The notes under the pieces: generated by a model | Database searches by the model: none | The model's input: the letters and a program-made list of their open reading frames with translations, nothing else | What the model was told of the DNA's origin: nothing | Program-made: the position numbers and the translations under genes | Part shown: positions 19,570-30,312 of the stretch, one piece after another | How positions within the stretch are numbered: position 1 is the stretch's first letter | Layout of the letters: every line of letters starts with the position of its first letter | Assembly (NCBI GenBank): GCA_905221605.1 | Contig: CAJNDS010002485.1 | Location: 20,001-82,000 of the forward strand | DNA: 62,000 nucleotides | Origin: Symbiodinium natans | Taxonomy: Eukaryota > Sar > Dinophyceae > Suessiales > Symbiodiniaceae | Reading direction: 5' to 3'

Positions 19570-20187
19570 CCCAACATAAGCCTTCACAAGCCCCTAAACA
19601 AACCCCCGAATCATGGCCCTAACTCGGAAACCCGAACCTTTTGTCTGTTGAGGACTCCGCACTCGTGGGTTGCGGGGAGGCATTGCAGAGTCGGCGTGGT
19701 TTAGGGGTTAGGGTTTAGGGTTTAGGGAGCTACGACTTAACCGACCCCAACCCTACAAACCCCCTCACAACCAAGCCCATGCTTTAGCTGCTGAGTTCAG
19801 AAGCCCCCCTCCCCCCCAGAAAATGCATCCAGTTCTATAGGTGATTATACTATCCCAAAACGTGCACAACCCTAAAACCTACACCCTACACCCTAAACCC
19901 TAAACCCTAAAAACAACCCTGCAAGATACGCAGAGCAACTTGCTGCCCCAGACGTGGAGACAAGTACCCTAAACCCAAAACCCTAAACTATAAACCCTAA
20001 ACCCTAAACCCTAAACCCTAAACCCTGGGTCCGCAAAAGGCATGCCATGGGCCCGCTGATCGTTGGAGGGTTTAGGGTTTGGGGTTTGGGGTTTGGGGTT
20101 TAGGGTTTAGGGTTTAGGGATCTTGGACCCGGCCTAGCCGCCAGCACTGACATTCTACCTCTTCAACACCCCAAGCCCTAAACCCTA
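19570..20187. other. array/spacer mosaic
   Basis: TTTAGGG units lie at 19698-19728 and 20068-20118, and CCCTAAA at 19885-19910 and 19970-20030. Short open spacers (for example 19920-19965) read plausibly on both strands and are left uncalled. Confidence 0.45.
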
Positions 20188-20311
20188 TACAAGGAGGGGC
20201 CCCCTTACTAAGCTAACTGTAGTTAAGGGACTTATAACCTAATTTAGGATCCTTATAAGCCAATTTAGGGCTCTTATACCTCTACTTATAACTAGGGGGC
20301 CCCTCTTTGTA
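20188..20311. mobile_element. MITE-like element, family B (copy B1, complete)
   Basis: Terminal inverted repeats are TACAAGGAGGGGCCCCC and GGGGGCCCCTCTTTGTA. The interior is made of further inverted phrases: CTAACTGTAGTTAAGGGACT, AACCTAATTTAGGATCCTTA and CTTATAACTAG. No coding capacity. This is the reference copy for B2-B8. Confidence 0.82.
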
Positions 20312-21053
20312 CATTGTTGGGGTCATACTAATACTGTCAGTGTTATTCCTTATTGGGAATTTAAAATGACAAACATGTAAAATTTGTGACCAACAAGGAC
20401 CCTCAAACCCCCATACATGAAAGTAGGTTTGGGGCTCTCAAGGAAAACCGCACACAGCCCACCAACACAACGGCTAGCATCCGCCTTTTGGCAGAGGATA
20501 TCCCTAAACCCTAAGTAACCCTAAACCCTAGTGCAGGGTGTAGAGATGTCGGGCCAAGCGAAGTGTAGCCGTTCGGGTTCGTTTTTTTGCTTCTAGGGCG
20601 TCTCGGCACAAGAGCACCGCTTAAGAAACATCGCAACTAGAACAAAGAATACCTCAACCCTATAAGCCTCAATCCCTAAGTTCTGCCGGGTTCTTAGTTC
20701 AAGCCCCAGCAAAACAAAGCAACCACACCCGAAGGCCTCGCGCACCACTGAAGTTGTAGCTCCAGCATGGCGAAGCAGCCTGAGTCTAAGGTTTAGGGCT
20801 TAAGGTTTAGGGTACAGTAGGCGGCCTAGAATGCTTTAAGCCCTCAGGTACACCCTGTAGCCTTAAGTAAGGGTTGAGGGTTTAGTGCACTTTTACTTCT
20901 ACAGGACCGCCCCTAAACCCTAAACCCTTTAGGGGGTGCGGATCTCTCGCCCAGAAGGCAACCAGGCGCGTGAGGGGGGTCACCTTTGCGCCATGGGGTG
21001 CCCTAAACACCTAAGCCGATCTTCCACCCGACAACTTGCTTAACAAGTGTAAA
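20312..21053. other. unique DNA with few arrays
   Basis: CCCTAAA units lie at 20502-20530 and 20910-20930, and TTTAGGG-like at 20788-20812. No gene was recognised. Confidence 0.4.
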
Positions 21054-21150
21054 CTTTGGAGTAGACCCTGGAAAAAACATACTGTTTAGGTATAAGTAGC
21101 TATCAATAGGAACCCAGAACCAAACAAGTATTAAAGTATAGGACTCCAAA
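21054..21150. mobile_element. MITE-like element, family E (copy E1)
   Basis: Ends CTTTGGAGTAGACCCTGG and AAAGTATAGGACTCCAAA form imperfect terminal inverted repeats. The interior carries GGAACCCAGAACCAAACAAG. Related copies lie at 16228, 30345 and 47474. Confidence 0.75.
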
Positions 21151-21402
21151 ACCCAGAAACGTCTCTGAAACCCGAAAGTCTACACCCTCAAGTCTAAACG
21201 TCCCTGAACTACTAATTACTTAAGAACACAGAAAAAAACACAAATATTCTTCCATATTAAGGGCAATCGAGGGACTATTGATTTTTTAAAATTCTTTTGG
21301 GGTTCTTAAGCAAATCGTAGTGAAACAGCTGAGGCAAGGTCCTCTTGAGGCGGAAGCCTTGCATCCAGAAGCACGGCGTTACCACTTGTACCCCAAAGGT
21401 GT

Positions 21403-21433
<31 letters not shown>

Positions 21434-21480
21434 CTTCAGCGCCCATCATACACTTCCATCACTTCCATTATGGCCCATTG
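21151..21480. other. unique AT-rich DNA and poly-C tract
   Basis: A C-run of about 31 lies at 21404-21434. The phrase GGTTCTTAAGCAAATCGTAG at about 21301 recurs at about 34590 and, altered, at 39762. No gene was seen. Confidence 0.5.
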
Positions 21481-21541
21481 GGTTTAGGGCTTAGGGTTTA
21501 GGGTTTAGGGTGTAGGGTTTAACCCTAAACCCTACACCCTT
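21481..21541. repeat. head-to-head TTTAGGG/CCCTAAA junction
   Basis: TTTAGGG units switch at about 21520 to CCCTAAA units. The centre GTGTAGGGTTT|AACCCTAAACCCTACAC is almost a perfect palindrome. Confidence 0.85.
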
Positions 21542-21836
21542 TGGTACTAGCTTCGGAGTCCAGTGTAGTCTCGTGACAGAAGCAGGGTTCAGGGTTGCGG
21601 CTATTTGGGCATCTATGGCGAACTCGATTTGCAAATGCAAGATTCAGGGTTTAGGGTTTAGGGCCTAGTGTTTCGAGATTAGAGTTAGGATTTGGGCTTG
21701 CCTGCGTCTTTTCAATCACCCTAAACCCTAAACCCTTAACCCTGGCGGCGCTGCAGGGAGGGGCGACTTCGGACTAGTGACATTCGTGGACAGGAAGACA
21801 GGGGAAGCAGCTCTGTCTTTGAGCCTTACAAGAATG

Positions 21837-22015
21837 GGCCCCCTTAGTGTGCTAACTGTAGTTAAGGGACTTATGACCTGTTTTAGGGTTTTTGGTTTAG
21901 GGTTTAGGGTTTAGGGCTACAGTTAAGGGACTTATTTATAACCTAATTTAGGATCCTTATAACCCAATTTAGGGCTCTTATACCTCTATTTGTACATAGG
22001 GAGCCCCTCCTTGTA
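21837..22015. mobile_element. family B element split by TTTAGGG units (copy B2)
   Basis: The left end TTACAAGAATGGGCCCCC and the right end GAGCCCCTCCTTGTAA are both B. At GACCTGTTTTAGGG the element is interrupted by TTTAGGG units (about 21888-21915), after which CTACAGTTAAGGGACTTAT restarts, so a left segment of about 30 bp is present on both sides of the array. Confidence 0.72.
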
Positions 22016-22399
22016 AGCCATCAGCGAGCCCCTCAAGACCCCAAACCAATAAGCGGGGATGTACACGCTGCTCATGGGTACTTAAGAGGGGGGGTGGTTG
22101 AGAAGAATAAAGAAACACCTAAGCCCAGCACAAGGCACTAAACACTAAACCCTAAACCCTGCTATAAGACCGAACCGCAGCTTCGTGTTTCAGGGCGATC
22201 CCTGGAAGACGGTTTAGGGTTTAGGGTTTAGGGTTTAGGGTTTAGGGCTTAGAATGCCCTGCAATCGCTCCCATAAGGGATGCGTAATCAGAAACAGCCC
22301 CCTACCCCACTCACTTATATAGGGTTTGGGTTGCAGGGTTAACATCAAACCCGAATGACAGCGAACGTCTCGCCTTCAATCGTATAAGTGCCGTACATT
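22016..22399. other. array/spacer mosaic
   Basis: CCCTAAA units lie at 22138-22160 and TTTAGGG at 22212-22248. No gene was seen. Confidence 0.45.
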
Positions 22400-22496
22400 G
22401 GGATGTTCCCCCTTATACTAACAGTCCTTAATAGGGATCAGAATAGGGGACACTAGAATGCCTATTGAGGACTGGTAGAATAGGGGGGAACATCCC
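22400..22496. mobile_element. MITE-like element, family A (copy A1)
   Basis: Terminal inverted repeats GGGATGTTCCCCCTTATACT and TAGGGGGGAACATCCC; inner phrases AACAGTCCTTAATAGGGATC and CCTATTGAGGACTGG are also inverted. Further copies at 24243 and 45513. Confidence 0.8.
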
Positions 22497-22589
22497 AAGC
22501 CGTACATCTAATAAGGATTATTGGGCTACCACAGCCACCTACAATAAGGACCTAGCGTCGCCATTGATGGTCCGAGTCAGGTGTTGGGA

Positions 22590-22684
22590 AGAGTTATAAG
22601 AGCCCTAAATTGGGTTGTAAGGATCCTAAATTAGGTGAAAAGTCCCTTAACTACAGTTAGTATAGTAAGGAGCCCCTCCTTGTA
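22590..22684. mobile_element. family B element, 5'-truncated (copy B3)
   Basis: In inverted orientation relative to B1, it begins at AGTTATAAGAGCCC and ends AGGAGCCCCTCCTTGTAG. The other terminal repeat is missing. Confidence 0.75.
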
Positions 22685-23574
22685 GTCGTGAACCACATTG
22701 AAGCGCAAGATTAGACGGTGAGAGGACCTAGGACGCCGCCCAGGGGACCCTCGAACCCTAAACCCCAAGAGCACGAAACCCTAAACCCTAAACCCCAGCC
22801 CTAAACCCTAAACCCTGAACCCTGAACCCTGAACCCTAAACCCCGAGTTATAAGCGAACCTCCAAAGCGCCAGATCGTGAACGCCTTGCGTAGCCAGTCG
22901 ACATCTCGGCCCTCCTTTTTCGAGAATTTAGACTTTAGGTTTAGGGTTTGGGGTATTTAGGGTTTAGGGTTTAGGGTTTAGGGTTCTTGGGTACCCATTC
23001 TAAGGCGGCACCCTTTAAAAAGGGATCCCAGAAGGGGACCCTTAAGTTAGAGAACTACCCATTTAGCGTTAAGGGTTTCGGGGCTTGCTAAACCCCGAAA
23101 CCCTGGACCCTAACCCTCAGCACCAAAGCGTTTAGGGTTTCACCTGCCCGAAATTGAAAGTGGCCCCGCATGTGAGTCGTCGACCCACGAGAAAGAATGC
23201 TTAAGGAGCCCCCTGGTGGCAACCAGGCTACGAGATTCGACTGCTACAGCCTAAACCCTAAACATCCACACACACACACACCCTAACCCTAAACACTAAA
23301 CCCTAAACCCTAAACCCTACACCCTACACCCTAAACCCTAACCCTAAACCCCTAAACACAACATCCACACACGGAGAGCCGGTTCAGGGTTTAGGGTCAC
23401 ACCCGAAGCAGGGTTTTCGGGCGTGTAGGGTTTCGAGCGACCTGATTGTGCTGTCCACCCCGAAGCTGAAGCAACGGAACCATGAATTAGGGTTTAGGGT
23501 TTAGGGTTTAGGGTTCAGGTTTTAGGTTTTAGGGTTACAGGCTCCACAACCCAAACCTCAAAAAAGCAGCAAGC
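22685..23574. other. array/spacer mosaic
   Basis: CCCTAAA units lie at 22753-22845 and 23278-23365, TTTAGGG at 22935-22985 and 23488-23535. Spacers of 80-150 bp carry no recognised gene. Confidence 0.45.
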
Positions 23575-23675
23575 CCCAAACAAGGTTGGACGCTGAACCC
23601 TCTGAAACAAAATCCCAAAGATGATCCTCTTGAACTAAGGAACGCAAAAGCAAAGAAAACCAGGGCCTAGCCGGC
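23575..23675. repeat. dispersed repeat J (copy J1)
   Basis: It shares with other copies the order: AGGTTGG, ACCCTCTGAAACA, GATGATCCTCTT, AGGGCCTAGCC. Related copies lie at 33412, 41935 and 55300. The terminal structure is unclear. Confidence 0.5.
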
Positions 23676-24045
23676 AAACATACCCCAAGCCTTAATCCCT
23701 AGACCCTAATCAGGCCCTAATCCTAAACCCTAAACCCTGAAGCCCCCATCGTCTCCCCGAAAACGCCTCTGGCTGTGGGACTGGCCTCGGCTGCAGGCAG
23801 GCTGAGTTTAGGGTTGAGGGTTTAGGGGTTAGGGTTTAGGGTTTAGGGTCTGTTTAGGGTTCAGGCTGGGGGTTTAAGGGTTGAAGGTGCTGGGTTTAAC
23901 TACGTACAAATAGTAGGGCTTAGGGCTCAGGATTCAAAGTCGAGGAGCACTGAGGAATTGGGTTTAGGGTTTGTTCGCCAGCTCTTATGGTGCGGGCCCT
24001 CAGTTTAGGCTCAAACCCTAATCCGCATCTCTGTTTTTTGGCTTT
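23676..24045. other. array/spacer mosaic
   Basis: CCCTAAA units lie at 23718-23743 and TTTAGGG at 23810-23865. No gene was seen. Confidence 0.45.
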
Positions 24046-24166
24046 GCAAGGAGGGCCCCCTAGTTATAAGTAGAGTTACAAGACCCCTAAATTGGGCTAT
24101 AAGGATCCTAAATTAGGTGAAAAGTCCCTTAACTACAGTTAGTATAGTAAGGGGGCCCCTCCTTGT
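24046..24166. mobile_element. MITE-like element, family B (copy B4)
   Basis: A complete inverted-orientation copy from CAAGGAGGGCCCCCTAGTTA to AAGGGGGCCCCTCCTTGT. Confidence 0.8.
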
Positions 24167-24242
24167 CGGGTTAGGGTTTAGGGCTAGGGACGCAGTCGCT
24201 GGAAGGCCCAAGAATACACAAGGGCATGGAATCTTGGCCATA

Positions 24243-24319
24243 ACCCTATCCTTAATAGTGATTCGACTGGGGGTGCGATAATCCCTATTCATGACTGTTA
24301 GCATAAGGGGGAGCATCCC
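24243..24319. mobile_element. family A element, left end decayed (copy A2)
   Basis: It reads CCTATCCTTAATAGTGATTC to GACTGTTAGCATAAGGGGGA, GCATCCC. Only the right terminal repeat is well kept. Confidence 0.6.
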
Positions 24320-25612
24320 AGAATGTTCCTAAACATGGTCCTCTGAAACCTGCAATGTCCCAAGGGCCTACCGCGGTACCTTTGCGCAAGTAACCTTTGT
24401 AGAAGGAAGCCCTACACCTGAGCCCCCGGAACCCTCAAAACCCTAAACCCCAGGGCCCCCCCACCCCCCCTCCCCTTAAAAAATTTCTCAACCCCAACCA
24501 CCGAAACCCCAAACCCTAAACCCTAAACCCTACACACCATAAAGCCTAAACCCGAAACCCTAAATACCCAATACCATACCCTATACCCTATACCCTAAAC
24601 CCCAAACCCCAAACCCTAAACCCTAAACCCTAAACCCTAACTCTCGAAGTGCAGGCTCCTGGGAATCGGGCGAAGCGCTCGGCGGCGGAGGGCAAGGCGG
24701 TAAGCTTCCGGCCGGTCCTACTCTTCTCTTGGGTTTAGGGTTTAGGGTTTGGGGTTTGGGGTTTAGGGTTTGGGGTGTTTAGGGATTTTAGGGTTTTTGG
24801 GTTTTTTTTGGGTTTTTGGGGTTTTGGGAGGTTTTGGTGTTTTCAGGGTTTAGGGTATTTACGCTTTCGGGTTTAGGGCCGAAACATGCGGTGAGTTCTT
24901 GCGCAGAGGTTGAGCCTTCTTCGGCACGCAAGCCTGCTGGAATGTGTTGTCTCATGCACGCGCGCAGGAAGCCTAGCCCCTCATGTCAGGGCCTCAAGAA
25001 CTGGGTTTAGGGGGGGCTTAATTGCGCATAAGTACATAGGGACGAAAGGGCCCTGGAACCTTAAAGCGCCCAAACCTTCAGTTCCGAAAGCGACCCTAAA
25101 CCCTAAACCCTAAACCCTAAACCCTACACCCTACACCCTAAACCCTAAACCCTAACTCGATACAGGCCCGAAAACACGACACCAAAAACCCCAGGAGCCC
25201 GCGGTGGCGGTGGATGCTGGGGAAAGTGACCTCGTGGGTGCAGGAACGGGGGTAGATGGTGGTCATCATTTTCCCCTAAACCCTAAACCCTAAACCCTAA
25301 TTAAACCCTGGCCCTAAACCTAAACCCTAAACCCTAAACCCTAAACCCTGAAACCCAAAACCCAAAACCCAAAACCCTAAACCCTAAACCCTAGACCCGA
25401 CGCAGATGGGTTCAGGTTTTAGGGCAGCTCAGGCCGGTGCCAGAGGTCGACTGTCACCACCTCGCCACGGGCTTTTGGAGAGTCTGGCTCAGGGTTGGGC
25501 GGCTCTTGGGGCGTAAAACCCAAAACCCTAAACCCTAAAACCCTAAAACCCGAAACCCTAAACCCTAAACCCGAACCCTAAATCATTTTACTTCGAACAT
25601 CCCCACCCTCTC
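24320..25612. other. dense array/spacer mosaic
   Basis: CCCTAAA units lie at 24510-24530, 24590-24645, 25093-25155, 25273-25395 and 25513-25580. TTTAGGG and TTTGGGG units lie at 24729-24880. GC-rich spacers of about 60-90 bp at 24650-24725 and 25195-25270 carry no recognised protein. Confidence 0.5.
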
Positions 25613-25812
25613 CGGTCAGAGATACTCTGGGGTTCGGCACTCCAGGGACACTCTGGGGTTGAGCACTCCAGGGACACTCTGAGGTTGGGCACTCCAGGGA
25701 CACTGTCGGGTTGGGCACCGCCCAGGATACTCTGGGGGTTGGGCACTCCAGGGACACTTTGGGGTTGGAAATTCTAGGGACAATCTGGGATTGGGCACTC
25801 CGGGGTTGGGCA
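25613..25812. repeat. 26-bp minisatellite
   Basis: About seven copies of a unit like GGGTTGGGCACTCCAGGGAC, ACTCTG. The minus frame reads CPTPRVSLE-like repeats because 26 bp units with indels happen to avoid stops. Confidence 0.9.
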
Positions 25813-26816
25813 GTCGACCGGGCGAGGAGAAGAGTTGCCTTTAAATTCCAACAACCCCACACCGATACTGTCTACACCCTATAGGATTCAAAAGGCGGCT
25901 TCAGGGGCATTTTGGGATGGTTGGGCGTTGCGGTTTTGCGGTTTAGGGTTTAGGGTTCCGGAGGATTGAATGAGAGGCAGCAGGGCGCCTTCGACCCAAA
26001 GGAGCTTCAGATGCTGACCCTATCAACAATTCTATACACCCGAAACCCTGAAACCTTTAAACCCCTTAAACTCCTATTTTCAGACCTAAACACCCTAAGA
26101 ACCCCTAAGCCCTGAACCCACAAAACCCCAAAACCCCTGGACCGCTTGGTGGCCGAAGGTGGGGGTTTAGGGTTTAGGGTTTAGGGTTTAGGATTTCGGG
26201 TTTAGGGTTTAGGGCTTAGGGTTTAGGATTTCGGGTTTAGGGTTTAGGGCGATCGGGGCAGATTCAGAGTTTCAGGAGTCTGCGCCCCAAGGCGGTGCGA
26301 GCGCCTTGGGTTCAGTCGGATGGGTTTGAGGGCCAAGTCCAAAAGTGATTTTACCAAAAGAGAAGTAAGAGAAGAAGGAGCCCTAAGCCCTAAGCCCTAA
26401 GCCCTAAGCCCTAAGCCCCAAGCCCTAAGCCGTAAACCGCAAGAGCCCCTTCCCTGCGGCCCGGCCAACCTCCTTGGAGCAGCGGAGCGCCGCATGGCGA
26501 CCATCCTGCACTGCGAGATTGCAGAGACAAGCCCCCCAAAACAACACTAGAAACCAAAAAGGCCCGAAGACAAAGCCAAAAAACCTATAAGAAAAAAAAC
26601 TAAAAACCGTAATCCCGAAATTCCCTAGCCCTAAACCATAAAGATGAATCTTGGGTGCCGCGTAAGGGCCCGAACTCCCGAAAAGCCGAACCTCCATTCC
26701 CCCCACCACCCCGCACCCCCCCTGCTCTTCAGGCAGATCTCTCCAGTTTAGGGTTTAGGGTTTAGGGTTTAGGGGGGGGGCGGGGGGGGTTAGGGTTCAG
26801 CGTTCTCGGGATGGCC
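25813..26816. other. array/spacer mosaic
   Basis: TTTAGGG/TTTCGGG units lie at 26163-26250, CCCTAAG-variant units at 26381-26432, TTTAGGG at 26745-26775. The frame 26425-26709 (minus) has no recognisable motif. Confidence 0.45.
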
Positions 26817-27055
26817 TACAAGGAGGGGCCCCAAGTTATAAGTAGAGTTATAAGAGCCCTAAATTGGGTTATAAGGATCCTAAATTAGATTATAAAGCCC
26901 TTAACTAGACCCGGGAGTAACCTAGGAACAAAAAAAGGCACCCTTTTTGGTTCTAAGGGGATTATAAGGGAAGCCCAACCCTAAAAAAGGGAAAAGGCCT
27001 ACTCCCGGTCCAAAATTAACTACAGTTATTATAGTAAGGGGACACCTCCTTGTAG
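26817..27055. mobile_element. family B element carrying a nested insertion (copy B5)
   Basis: The ends TACAAGGAGGGGCCCC and GGGGACACCTCCTTGTAG belong to B. The interior is interrupted by another element at 26908-27015. This gives a relative age: B5 is older than its insert. Confidence 0.8.
26908..27015. mobile_element. nested element, family N, with 7-bp target duplication
   Basis: Inverted ends GACCCGGGAGTAACC and GGCCTACTCCCGGTC enclose about 80 bp. TTAACTA occurs on both sides (26901-26907 and 27016-27022), whereas intact B copies have it once, which fits a 7-bp target-site duplication. Confidence 0.72.
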
Positions 27056-27625
27056 AGGGGCCCCTAAACCCTAAACCCTAAACCCATTACGAAACCCACG
27101 CCTCCACGACAATCATGTCCTGAGCTTCTGCCTGCGTTGGGTTTAGGGTTTAGGGTTTAGGGTTTCGGGTTTCGGGTTAAGGGTTTAGGGTCAAAGCTTC
27201 GGTCTTTCAAAGCCGTGGCGTGGGCATGCTCGGGGTTCAGGGTTTAGTATTTCGGGTTGACGGTATGTGGCAAACCTCCAAACACCCCCACGCCCCCTGC
27301 CCCCCCCCCCCGCCCCCTCAAAAACCATAAACCCTAAACCCTAAATATTTAAACAAAACAACTATACGGGATCTGAGGCTTCAGGCGTCCAGGCTTAAGG
27401 TTTCAGGGTTGAGGGTTCAGGGTTCCTGAACTTCCTGGTTTGGTCGTTCGGGCTTGCTGGAGATATGTTAGGGTTTAGGGTTTAGGGTTTAAGGTTTGGG
27501 GTTTAAGGCTCAGAATTTGCTCTTAAGGCAGGCAGGAACAATGCCTGGGCGCGTGCTGCGAGTTCTACACGCTTTCTCTTGCGATGCAGCCTAGCGAAGA
27601 AATCCGCTTGATGGCTCATGCCCCT
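27056..27625. other. array/spacer mosaic
   Basis: CCCTAAA units lie at 27065-27085, TTTAGGG/TTTCGGG at 27138-27190 and TTTAGGG at 27468-27510. A C-run lies at 27299-27310. No gene was seen. Confidence 0.45.
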
Positions 27626-27765
27626 AGAACCTTAAACCCTTAAACCCTTAAACGCTATTATAAACCCTTAAACCCTTAAACCCTTAAGCCCTGAAACCCT
27701 TACACCCTTAAATCCTTAAATCCTTAAACCCTTAAACCCTTAAACCCTTAAACCGTTAAACCCTA
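27626..27765. repeat. 8-bp CCCTTAAA variant array
   Basis: About sixteen copies of CCCTTAAA with ATCCTTAAA and CGTTAAA variants. Confidence 0.9.
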
Positions 27766-27985
27766 AGCCTACACCGCCCAACTACACACAGACGTTCACG
27801 TCCTGGCAGCGGGTCCTGCCCGCCCCAAGAAATAGTTGTGGGATGCGGTACTGCGTACTATAGGCCGTACCCAAAAGAAGCCCACGAAGGTTTAACCGAC
27901 CCTTATTTGGACCTTCTTTAGGGTTTAGGGTTTGGAGCGTGGGCAACCCATAAACCCTCGCACCCTAAGCCCAACACCCTAAAGA

Positions 27986-28175
27986 TCCTATAGATCCTAC
28001 AGACCCTATAGACCCTATAGACCCTGTAGACCCTGGAGGCCCTATGGACCCTATAGACCTTGTAGACCCTGTAGACACTATACATCATTGCGGCGGGACG
28101 CTCTTGCTTTAAGCTTTGTTGACGACACCCTACAGACCCCACAGACCCCATAGACCCTGTCGACTCTACTGACAT
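27986..28175. repeat. 9-bp CCCTATAGA/CCCTGTAGA variant array
   Basis: About ten copies, interrupted at 28085-28130 by unique sequence. The frame 27918-28175 (minus, YRVYRVYRV) is translation of the repeat. Confidence 0.85.
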
Positions 28176-28256
28176 GGTAGCGCAGTAACCATATTATGAT
28201 AAGGGCACCATTCTTTGGGTTAGTTTTTTTTGTAAGGGAAACCAGAAAAAAAAGAG

Positions 28257-28707
28257 GGTTTAGGGTTTAGGGTTTAGGGTTTAGGGCTTAGGGTTTAGGG
28301 TGTACCACTGGGCTACCAAGCTGAAAGCTCCTGGCAAGCTGCAGGCCTCGACAGCCACTGCACCAGCGCATCTACCATCCGAGGGGTCGATCAGCCTAGA
28401 TGTCCGCGGGGCGGCAGCTTCAGAGTATTCAGGGTTTCGGGTGTGGGGTGCAGGGCTCAGGGTTTTTGTCGGGTTTACGTATAGGGTTCAGGGTGTAGGG
28501 TTTAGGGTTTAGGGTTTAGGGATTAGGGTAAGTTTGTTCTTGAGGGTTATTGAGGGTTTAGGGTCTATAGTTTTTGGGGTTTGGGGCTCCGCCCCGATGC
28601 GTTGTAGGTCCTAGGACTTCAAGCTTCAGTGTAATGAGGGTCTGGGGTTTCGGGCTTCGAGCGTAGGGTTTAGGGCTTTCAAGCTTAGACTTAAAGAGTA
28701 GTAAGAG
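28257..28707. other. TTTAGGG arrays with one open spacer
   Basis: TTTAGGG units lie at 28257-28300 and 28495-28530. The spacer 28303-28425 is open on the plus strand (KLQASTATAPAHLPSEGSIS) but unrecognised. Confidence 0.4.
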
Positions 28708-28816
28708 TCGTGGCTGCACTTTGGAGGGTAGTTATTTAAAAAAATGTTGCTGCCTTACTAGGAAGCCCAATAAACCCGAAAAGGCTAAGGATCTAAAGTT
28801 ACAGTAAAACACCAAA
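28708..28816. repeat. dispersed repeat K (copy K1)
   Basis: The shared order is GGCTGCACTTTGGAGGGTAG, CTGCCTTACTAGGAAGCCCA, AAGGCTAAGGATCTAAAG and ACAGTAAAACACCA. Copies at 30313 (split) and 40935. Confidence 0.7.
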
Positions 28817-28869
28817 AAAGGGGTGTTACAGCTTGAGGCTTTAGGAAGCTAAGGGCTTAAAACAGCTTG

Positions 28870-29340
28870 GGGCTTTGGGAGGCTTAGGGCTCAAGGATAG
28901 GGTTTAGAATTTAGGGGGTTTAGGGTTTGGGGTTTGGGGTTTAAGGTTTAACCCTAAACCCTAAACCCTAAACTCTAAACCCTTATCTAGGGTTTAGGGT
29001 CGAAGGCTTGAAGGGATGCTGGATTGGATAGAACTTTCCTTGCAAGTAAACTGGACTGGACTTACAAGCCCTCTAAGGCTTAGACACCCCCCCCCCCCCC
29101 CCCAAGCCCTGCAAAAAAACCGATGCCACCCCCCTACGGGTGGGTTAGGGTTTAGGGTTTAGGGTTTAGGGTTTAGGGTTTAGGGTTGAGGGCTTAGGGC
29201 TTCGGGTTTAGGGTTAGGGTTTAGGGTTTAGGGTTTAGGGTTGAGGGTTTAGGGTTTAGGGTTCTAGGGTTTTCGGGTTTTAGGGTTTAGGGTTTAGGGT
29301 TTAGGGTTTACGGTTTAGGGTTTAGGGTTTGAGCAACCCA
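28870..29340. repeat. cluster of TTTAGGG arrays with head-to-head junction
   Basis: TTTAGGG/TTTGGGG units to about 28950 meet CCCTAAA units at 28951-28983, then TTTAGGG resumes. The arrays at 29140-29330 contain about 22 heptamers with TTGAGGG, TTCGGGT and indel variants. A C-run lies at 29091-29103. Confidence 0.85.
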
Positions 29341-30312
29341 ATGACTTTGCTTGAAGGGTGCAGGCCCAAACCACTGAGTCACTGAGACTTCTGGGGTCGC
29401 GGGCAAAATTTCGCTAAACCCCCAATCACCCCAAATCCTAAACCCTAAACCCTAAGCCCCTAAGCCCCTAAGCCCCTAAGCCCCTAAGCCCCTAAGCCCC
29501 TAAACCCCTAAACCCCTAAACCCCTAAACCCCAAAACCCCAAAACCCCAAAACCCCTAACAATACATTGCTCAACCCTCATGAGTCCGGCACCGAACTTC
29601 CCCCGAAAGGAGGCAAGCCAAGATGTCCTCGCCTTCGATGCCAAGCACTCCCTGGTGAGGCTTTTAGGGTTTAGGGTTTAGGGTTTCGGGATTAGGATTC
29701 AGGGTTTAGGGTTTCGGAATTTAGGATTCAGGGTTTAGGGTTTGGGTTTCGGGGTTCAGGGTTTAGAGTCTTGGTTTTGGGGGTGTAGGGTTAAGGGTTA
29801 CGTTTCAGGGTTTAGTGTTCGCGGGTTTAGGGTTAGGGTAAAGGCTTCAGGGTTCAGGGTTTAGGGTTTTGCGGTTTTGGGTAGTTAAAGGGTTCAGGCA
29901 TTGAGGATGATGGGATGAAGGCTTACCTTAAGAACCCCAAAGCGTGCTTTCTTGTAGGTTACCTCACAAACCCCTGCAAAAGGGTTCTTACAAGAATGTC
30001 CTACCGAAAGAATAGTTTTTGTTGCTTCTCATGGCCGGGTCTCGGGGCTTTGGGGTTAGGGTTTAGGGTGAGTTTTCAATACCCTAAACCCTAAACCCTA
30101 AACCCTAAGTCCTAAACCCTAAACCAATGAGTTTGGGGTGTATAGCGCAGGCCTTGGAGTTCCGCACTTGCGGAACTCGGGGAATGCCCCAAAGCAAGTT
30201 GAATCAGGCCAGGGTTTAGGGTTTAGGGCTTAGGGCTTAGGGCTTAGGGCTTAGGGCTTAGGGTTTAGGGTTTAGGGTTTAGGGTTTAGGGTCGAACCAG
30301 ACACAAACAATC
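29341..30312. other. array/spacer mosaic with graded variants
   Basis: At 29432-29560 the unit changes step by step from CCCTAAA to CCCCTAAG, CCCCTAAA and CCCCAAAA. TTTAGGG-type units lie at 29665-29870 (degenerate) and 30213-30290 (with TTAGGGC). The spacer at 29580-29660 is open on both strands and left uncalled. Confidence 0.55.
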
